Assembly: GCA_027314705.1 (NCBI GenBank)
Contig: DAHVAJ010000061.1
Span: 34,843 to 98,842 of the forward strand
Length of the DNA: 64,000 nucleotides
Source: Acidimicrobiaceae bacterium
GTDB lineage: Bacteria > Actinomycetota > Acidimicrobiia > Acidimicrobiales > RAAP-2
Direction: 5' to 3'
The notes under the pieces are model-generated. The model worked only from the letters and a program-made list of their open reading frames with translations. It did no database searches and had not been told where the DNA came from. Of this stretch, positions 58,576 to 64,000 are shown in pieces (positions within the stretch are counted from its first letter, which is position 1; every line of letters begins with the position of its first letter). Made by a program: the position numbers and the translations under genes.

Positions 58576-61500
58576 CAGAAACCCCTCTCCGCGGCACGCC
58601 GGGCATCTTCCTCGTCCGACCCGCGCTCGGGTCGGCTGATGTCGATCCCGAGCTCCTCGGCCGTGCGGAACACGTCCTCGTCCAACTCTCGCATCTCGAT
58701 CTCCTCCCCACCGGGTGCCAGCACCTCGACGTCGAGGCAGAGGGACTGCATCTCCTTGATGAGCACCTTGAAGCTCTCGGGGATCCCGGGTTCGGGGATG
58801 TTCTCCCCCTTCACGATGGCCTCGTAGACCTTGACGCGGCCGAGCACGTCGTCCGACTTGATGGTGAGCAGCTCCTGGAGGGCGTAGGCGGCGCCGAAGG
58901 CCTCGAGGGCCCACACCTCCATCTCCCCGAAGCGCTGGCCGCCGAACTGGGCCTTGCCGCCGAGCGGCTGCTGCGTGATCATCGAGTACGGGCCGGTCGA
59001 ACGGGCGTGGATCTTGTCGTCCACCAGGTGGTGGAGCTTCAGGATGTACACGTACCCGACCGAGACGGTGTTGTCGTAGGGGTCGCCGGTCCGGCCGTTG
59101 TAGAGCTGGGCCTTGCCGTCGTCGGTGACCTGCACGGCGCCGTCCACCCCGTCGGGGTTGAGCCGGCCGAAGATCTGCTTGATCGTCGGGTGGCGGCCGG
59201 CGTCGGCCTCCTCGTCCCAGTGGGCACCGTCGAAGACCGGGGTCGAGACCCACACGGCCGGCTCGGTGCGCGGCCGCGTCTTCGTTTCGGTGCCCCGCAC
59301 CGGGGCCCGGGCGACGTCGCCGGCGCCCTCCCAGCCCCAGCGGGCGGCGTAGCCGAGATGGGACTCGAGGACCTGTCCGACGTTCATCCGGCTCGGGACG
59401 CCGAGCGGGTTGAGGATGATGTCGACCGGGGTGCCGTCGGCCAGGAACGGCATGTCCTCCACGGGGAGGATCTTCGAGATCACGCCCTTGTTGCCGTGCC
59501 GGCCGGCCAGCTTGTCGCCCTCGGAGATCTTGCGCTTCTGGGCCACGTACACCCGGACCAGCTGCTCGACGCCGGGGGGCAGCTCGTGGGCGTCGTCCCG
59601 GGAGAAGACACGGACGTCGATGACCGTGCCCTGCTCTCCGTGGGGCACCTTGAGGGAGGTGTCTCGGACTTCGCGGGCCTTCTCGCCGAAGATGGCCCGC
59701 AGCAGGCGCTCCTCGGGGGTCTGCTCCGTCTCGCCCTTCGGGGTGACCTTGCCCACCAGGACGTCACCCGGCCCGACCTCGGCCCCGATGCGGATGATGC
59801 CCCGCTCGTCGAGGTCGGCCAGGATCTCCTCGGAGAGGTTGGGGATGTCCCGGGTGATCTCCTCGGCGCCCAGCTTGGTGTCGCGGGCGTCGACCTCGTG
59901 CTCCTCGATGTGGATCGACGTGAGGACGTCGTCCTTCACCAGGCGCTCCGAGAGGATGATGGCGTCCTCGTAGTTGTAGCCCTCCCAGGGCATGAAGGCC
60001 ACCAGCAGGTTCTTTCCCAGGGCCAGCTCCCCGTTGTGGGTGGCCGGGCCGTCGGCCAGGACGTCACCGCCCGACACCTTCTGGCCCTCGTCGACGAGGA
60101 CCTTCTGGTTGATGGCGGTGTTCTGATTGGAGCGGCGGAACTTGGCCAGCCGGTAGGTCTTCTTGCCCAGGGTCGCGCCGTAGCGGTCCTTGGCCCCACC
60201 CTTGTAGTCGACGGTGATCTGGTTGCCGGACACCTCGGTGACGGTGCCGTCGGCCTCGGCCATGACCACGTCGCCGGCGTCGCGGGCGGCCCGGGCCTCC
60301 ACACCGGTGCCGATGTAGGGCGCCTCGGGCACCACCAGGGGCACGGCCTGCTTCTGCATGTTGGCGCCCATCAGCGCGCGGTTGGCGTCGTCGTGCTCGA
60401 CGAAGGGGATGAGGGCGGTGGAGACCGAGACGATCTGCTTGGGCGAGACGTCCATCAGGTCCACCTCGCTCGGGGAGACGAAGTCGATCTCCGAGGTGGT
60501 GCCGTACGAGGTGGTGGCCACGCCCACACGGACGCCGGTGCCCTGCGGACCGCGGCGGACGAGCACCTTCTCCTCGGTGAAGTGCCCCTTGGCGTCGACC
60601 GAGGCCGACGCCTGGGCGATGACGTGCTCCTCCTCCTCGTCGGCGGCGAGGTAGACGATCTCGTCGGTCACCCGGCCGTCGACGACCCGGCGGTAGGGCG
60701 TCTCGATGAAGCCGTACTCGTTCACCCGGGCGTAGGTGGCCAGCGAGCCGATGAGGCCGATGTTCGGCCCCTCCGGCGTCTCGATCGGGCACATCCGGCC
60801 GTAGTGGGAGGTGTGGACGTCACGGACCTCGAAGCCGGCCCGCTCACGCGAGAGGCCGCCGGGGCCGAGGGCAGAGAGACGCCGCTTGTGGGCCAGTCCC
60901 GAGAGCGGATTGTTCTGGTCCATGAACTGGCTCAGCTGGCTGGTGCCGAAGAACTCCTTCACGGCGGCCACCACCGGCCGGATGTTGATGAGGGTCTGGG
61001 GCGTGATGGCCTCGACGTCCTGGGTGGTCATGCGCTCGCGCACCACCCGCTCCATGCGCGACAGGCCGACCCGGACCTGATTCTGGATGAGCTCGCCCAC
61101 GGAGCGGATGCGGCGGTTGGCGAAGTGGTCCTGGTCGTCGATGCGGTAGTGGGACTCGCCGTCGGCCATGTGCTTGGCCAGGTGGAGCATGTAGGTCGAG
61201 GAGGCCAGGATCTCCGAGGGGCTGAGGACGCCCTGGGTGGGGGTGGGCCGCTCGAGGTCGACGGCGAACAGCTCGGAGATGCGCTCGATCTCCGGGCCGA
61301 GCTTGCGGTTGAGCTTGTACCGGCCGACCCGGGTGAGGTCGTAGCGCTTCGGGTTGAAGAAGGCGTTCTCGAAGTACTGGCGGGCGGCCTCGACCGAGAG
61401 GGGCTCGCCGGGTCGGGCCCGCTTGTAGATCTCGAGGAGGGCCTCCTCGCGGGTCGGAGCGAGGTTCTGCTCCTTTTCCCACTGGCCCTCGAGGAAATCG

Positions 61501-62150
61501 AAGTGACGGACGAACCGCTCGAGAAAGTCCGGGTCCTCGTAGCCGAGGGCCCGGAGCAGCACGAACAGGGAGAGGCGTCGCTTGCGGGCCACGCGGGCAC
61601 CGGCGGTGACGTCCTTGCCCGGTTTCGCCTCGACGTCGAATTCGATCCACTCGCCGCGGTAGGGGTGGATGGTACCGGTGAAGACCGTCTTGGCGTCGCG
61701 GCCGGGCTGGAAGATGACGCCCGGGGAGCGCACCAGCTGGCTGACGACCACCCGCTCGGTGCCGTTGACGATGAAGGTGCCCTTGTCGGTCATCACGGGG
61801 AAGTCGCCCATGAAGACCGTCTGCTCCTTGATCTCGCCGGTGCCGGCGTTCATGAACCGCGCCCGCACGAAGACCGGCGCGGCGTAGGTCATGTCCTTCT
61901 CCTTGCACTCCTCCACCGAGAACTTGGGCGGCGGGCGCAGGTCGGGGTCGGTCGGGTCGAACTCGAGCTCGAGGCTCAGCTGACCGGTGAAGTCCTCGAT
62001 GGGGCTGATGTCGGCGAAGGTCTCCGCCAGCCCACGATCGAGGAACCACTGGAACGAGTCCCGCTGGATGGCGACGAGGTCCGGCAGCGGCAGGGCCTCA
62101 TCGATATTGGCAAACGAGAAACGTTCCGGGCTGTTGGACCGTGTAGGCAA
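58575..62150 (-). CDS. rpoB: DNA-directed RNA polymerase subunit beta
   Basis: Beta forms the other half of the catalytic cleft. The 1191-residue protein starts at a TTG ([20 protein letters not shown]), with GGAGG eight bases upstream and no alternative near the conserved N-terminus. The rifampicin-binding segment [33 protein letters not shown] has wild-type residues at the usual resistance positions. RPTTDGVNP-equivalent and [10 protein letters not shown] segments and the C-terminal [25 protein letters not shown] are present. It is coupled to rpoC and led by its own promoter. Confidence 0.97.
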
Positions 62151-62344
62151 CGCCTACTCCTCCCAGTAGCAAGGCGAATGGTGCACAGGCGGGGTGGTGC
62201 GGTGGTGCGGGGTCGAAGATGGCACTTCTCGGGCGTTCACAGGGGTCGGCGACCGCCCGCCGGAGCGGCCGTCGGGGCGCCGGGGCGCGCGTCAATCAGC
62301 CGACAAACGGGGTGAGGCAGAAGGAGCAGGCACGGCAACCGACA

Positions 62345-62373
62345 AGCATACCTGGGGACGCAGAAGAACACAA
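62345..62373 (-). promoter_or_regulatory. Predicted rpoBC promoter
   Basis: Minus-strand TTGTGT and TATGCT are 17 bases apart, about 195 bases before the rpoB start. The 383-base rplL-rpoB gap therefore contains, in transcription order, the rplL hairpin, this promoter and a long rpoB leader with no other recognisable feature. Confidence 0.6.
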
Positions 62374-62490
62374 CCCCTGGGGGTCGGTCCCACTGCGGGC
62401 CCGCTCAACGTACGAGACCCGGCCCTCGGCGTCAAGGATCCGGGGTCACCCGGTGGAGCTCGCGGTCGCGGCGGGACGGTGGACCCGTGA

Positions 62491-62527
62491 CCGGCCCCGG
62501 CCGCCGACGGGCGGCGTCCGGGGCCGG
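62491..62527 (-). terminator. Nested hairpin after rplL
   Basis: CCGGCCCCGG and CCGGGGCCGG are perfect 10-bp arms enclosing a second CCGCC/GGCGG hairpin, starting seven bases after the rplL stop. It probably terminates or attenuates rplJL transcription before the rpoB promoter. Confidence 0.65.
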
Positions 62528-62533
62528 TGGGGA

Positions 62534-62932
62534 CTACGTGAGCTCGACGGTGGCCCCGGCGCCCTCGAGCTGGGCCTTCGCCTTCTCGGCGTCTTCCTTG
62601 TTGGCCTTCTCGAGCACGGGCTTGGGTGCGCTCTCGACGAGGTCCTTGGCCTCCTTCAGGCCCAGGCTGGTCAGGGCCCGGACCTCCTTGATGACCTGGA
62701 TCTTCTTGTCGCCGGCATCGGTGAGGACGACGTCGTACTCGCTCTTCTCCTCCTCGGCGGCGGCCTCGCCACCACCGGCGGCCCCGGCGGCCGGCGCGGC
62801 GGCCACGGCCACCGGCGCGGCGGCGGTCACGCCGAAGCGCTCCTCGAACTCCTTCAGGAGCTCGCTGAGCTCGAGCACGGACAGCTCAGCGATGCCGTCG
62901 AGGATCTGGTCCTTGGTGAGGGTTCCTGCCAT
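62534..62932 (-). CDS. rplL: 50S ribosomal protein L7/L12
   Basis: L7/L12 is the multicopy stalk protein that recruits translation factors. It is 132 residues: an N-terminal dimerisation helix ([34 protein letters not shown]), an Ala-rich hinge, then the globular [47 protein letters not shown] domain. It follows rplJ by 63 bases. Confidence 0.97.
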   Translation of the reverse strand: MAGTLTKDQILDGIAELSVLELSELLKEFEERFGVTAAAPVAVAAAPAAGAAGGGEAAAEEEKSEYDVVLTDAGDKKIQVIKEVRALTSLGLKEAKDLVESAPKPVLEKANKEDAEKAKAQLEGAGATVELT

Positions 62933-62995
62933 CGTGGGTACTCCTTGTTCCGTTGTGGGTCGTTGTCAGGTCGCGGGTGGACGGGGCGTGGGTCG

Positions 62996-63577
62996 CTACT
63001 CGGCCGGCGCCTGGTCGGCGCCCCCTCCTGCGGGGGCCTCGGCCCCGCCCCCCTCGGTCTGGCGCTGGTCGAGCAGGGCCGAGAGTCCGTAGGCCAGGCT
63101 GCGGGGCAGGGCCTCGACCAGTCCGGCCAGTTGCCGGAGCGGGGCGGCCAGCGTGGCGGCCAGCTGGGCCAGCAGGACGTCGCGGGACGGAAGGGCGGCC
63201 AGGCGCTCGACCTCGGCGGCCGAAAGCAGGCCACCGGCGACGACGCCGCCCTTCACCACCAGGTTGGGGTTGGTGCGGGCGAAGTCCCGGAGCGCCTTGG
63301 CCACCGCGCTCACGTCGCCCCGCACGAAGGCGATGGCGGTGGGCCCGCTCAGGAGGTCGCCCACCCCCTCCTCGGTCCTCCCGGCGATGGCCAGCCGGAC
63401 CAGGGTGTTCTTGTAGACCTTGTAGTCGCCGCCGGCGGCCGTGAGCTCGCGGCGGAGCTGGGCCAGCTCGGCGACCGTGAGGCCCCGGTATTCGGTGACG
63501 ACCGATGCCGCCGCCCCCTCGAGGCGCCCTCGCACCTCTTCGATGACGGCGACCTTCTCAGGCCTCGGGTTGTCCAT
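62996..63577 (-). CDS. rplJ: 50S ribosomal protein L10
   Basis: L10 anchors the L7/L12 stalk. The ATG at 63577 (MDNPRPEKVAVIEEVRGRLEGAAASVVTEYRGLTVAEL) has GGAGG upstream and gives 193 residues. LRRELTAAGGDYKVYKNTLVRLAI and the C-terminal L12-binding helix (ERLAALPSRDVLLAQLAATLAAP) are present. A roughly 20-residue Gly/Ala/Glu tail (EGGGAEAPAGGGADQAPAE) is extra. It is preceded by an L10-leader-like sequence. Confidence 0.96.
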   Translation of the reverse strand: MDNPRPEKVAVIEEVRGRLEGAAASVVTEYRGLTVAELAQLRRELTAAGGDYKVYKNTLVRLAIAGRTEEGVGDLLSGPTAIAFVRGDVSAVAKALRDFARTNPNLVVKGGVVAGGLLSAAEVERLAALPSRDVLLAQLAATLAAPLRQLAGLVEALPRSLAYGLSALLDQRQTEGGGAEAPAGGGADQAPAE

Positions 63578-63644
63578 GGTTCCTCCACCGTGTCGGAAGC
63601 AGCGCCACGACGGTCCGGTGGGGGGACGGGGCCGGGCTGGGCCC

Positions 63645-63725
63645 GGAAGCACGTCACCTCGTCAGGCGGGCCAGTGGCCCCTTCGGCGCCCGGAGGCGCA
63701 CCGGATGTCTGCGGCGATCGGTTGA
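63645..63725 (-). promoter_or_regulatory. Probable L10 leader (autoregulatory mRNA element)
   Basis: The minus-strand mRNA upstream of rplJ contains CCGCAGACATCCGGTGCG, then GCGCCGAAGGGG and CCTGACGAGG. This is the arrangement of the bacterial L10 leader, a kink-turn structure bound by the L10-(L12)n complex to repress rplJL. It lies in the 188-base gap between rplA and rplJ. Exact limits were not determined. Confidence 0.55.
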
Positions 63726-63765
63726 TCTTGTGCCCGTCGGCGACGGGCTGCGGTTGGGCAGCGTA

Positions 63766-64000
63766 TCAGGCGGTGATCGCCAGTTCCTCTTCGAGCTCTC
63801 GGGCCCGGGCCGGGTCGACGCGCACGCCGGGGCCCATGGTCGACGACAGGGTGACTGCCAGCAGGTAGCGCCCCTTGGCCGCAGCCGGCTTGGCCCGCAC
63901 CAGCTCCTCGACGACCGCGTGGACATTGGCGGCAAGAGCTCCCCGCTCGAAGGAGACCTTTCCCACGGGGAGATGCACGTTGCCGACCTTGTCCGTCCGG
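63766..64000 (-). CDS. rplA: 50S ribosomal protein L1, 3' part
   Basis: Only the C-terminal 77 or so residues are in the window; the frame runs off the end, so the ORF-track start at 63978 is internal. RTDKVGNVHLPVGKVSFERG, the helix VEELVRAKPAAAKGRYLL and SSTMGPGVRVD are the conserved L1 C-terminus. L1 forms the mobile stalk guiding deacylated tRNA out of the E site. The rplA-rplJ-rplL order is standard. Confidence 0.95.
   Translation of the reverse strand, partial: RTDKVGNVHLPVGKVSFERGALAANVHAVVEELVRAKPAAAKGRYLLAVTLSSTMGPGVRVDPARARELEEELAITA

Noticed and set aside
59007-62315. 1102-residue plus-strand ORF opposite rpoB
   Set aside because: This is the same antisense effect; rpoB is unambiguous on the minus strand.

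Overview
The window is very GC-rich bacterial DNA read almost entirely from the minus strand. It comes from an actinobacterium: it has guaB3, tsaEB-rimI-tsaD next to groESL under a CIRCE operator, the decaprenyl-phosphoryl-arabinose trio ubiA-dprE1-dprE2, zinc-type S14, S4 and L36, and rpoB with a TTG start. Gene content and sequence flavour suggest a deep-branching class such as Acidimicrobiia; that placement is an inference. No tRNA, rRNA or CRISPR array was recognised.

Layout. 1-2.7 kb: sucC-sucD and a stand-alone B12-binding mutase subunit. 2.8-6.2 kb (plus strand): ubiA-dprE1-dprE2, translationally coupled by ATGA overlaps, making the arabinose donor for cell-wall arabinan. 6.2-8.7 kb: a PPK2 kinase and a membrane-anchored phosphodiester glycosidase. 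9-15 kb: guaB3-guaA-pcrA and a NudL-type Nudix hydrolase, then two small plus-strand genes. 15.9-27.9 kb: a long minus-strand run glmM-glmS-acpS-nnr-alr-udg-tsaE-tsaB-rimI-tsaD, then groES-groEL with their own promoter and CIRCE site. 27.9-46 kb: rplM-rpsI; truA-rplQ-rpoA-rpsD-rpsK-rpsM-rpmJ-infA; and the long run rplC...rpsC...secY-adk-map. 49.4-64 kb: rpsL-rpsG-fusA-tuf-rpsJ, rpoB-rpoC, rplJ-rplL and the 3' end of rplA.

The most unusual region is 46.07-49.46 kb. The canonical rpsJ-rplC junction of the S10 operon is split by about 3.4 kb of accessory DNA. It carries a degenerate rolling-circle (HUH) Rep-like gene preceded by iteron-like repeats, a fragment of a second gene, an apparently intact SAM methyltransferase, a small two-helix membrane protein and the tail of a CxxC-type small protein. 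The rplC side has a new leader of about 320 bases with a perfect 13-bp hairpin, and two copies of a palindrome lie farther upstream.

Other points of interest: infA appears to start at CTG; L4, L22, S3 and L29, all from the S10 cluster, carry long acidic C-terminal tails; and DprE1 has a histone-H1-like basic tail and an alanine where the mycobacterial benzothiazinone-target cysteine lies. All boundaries and motifs were read by eye; promoters and terminators are predictions.
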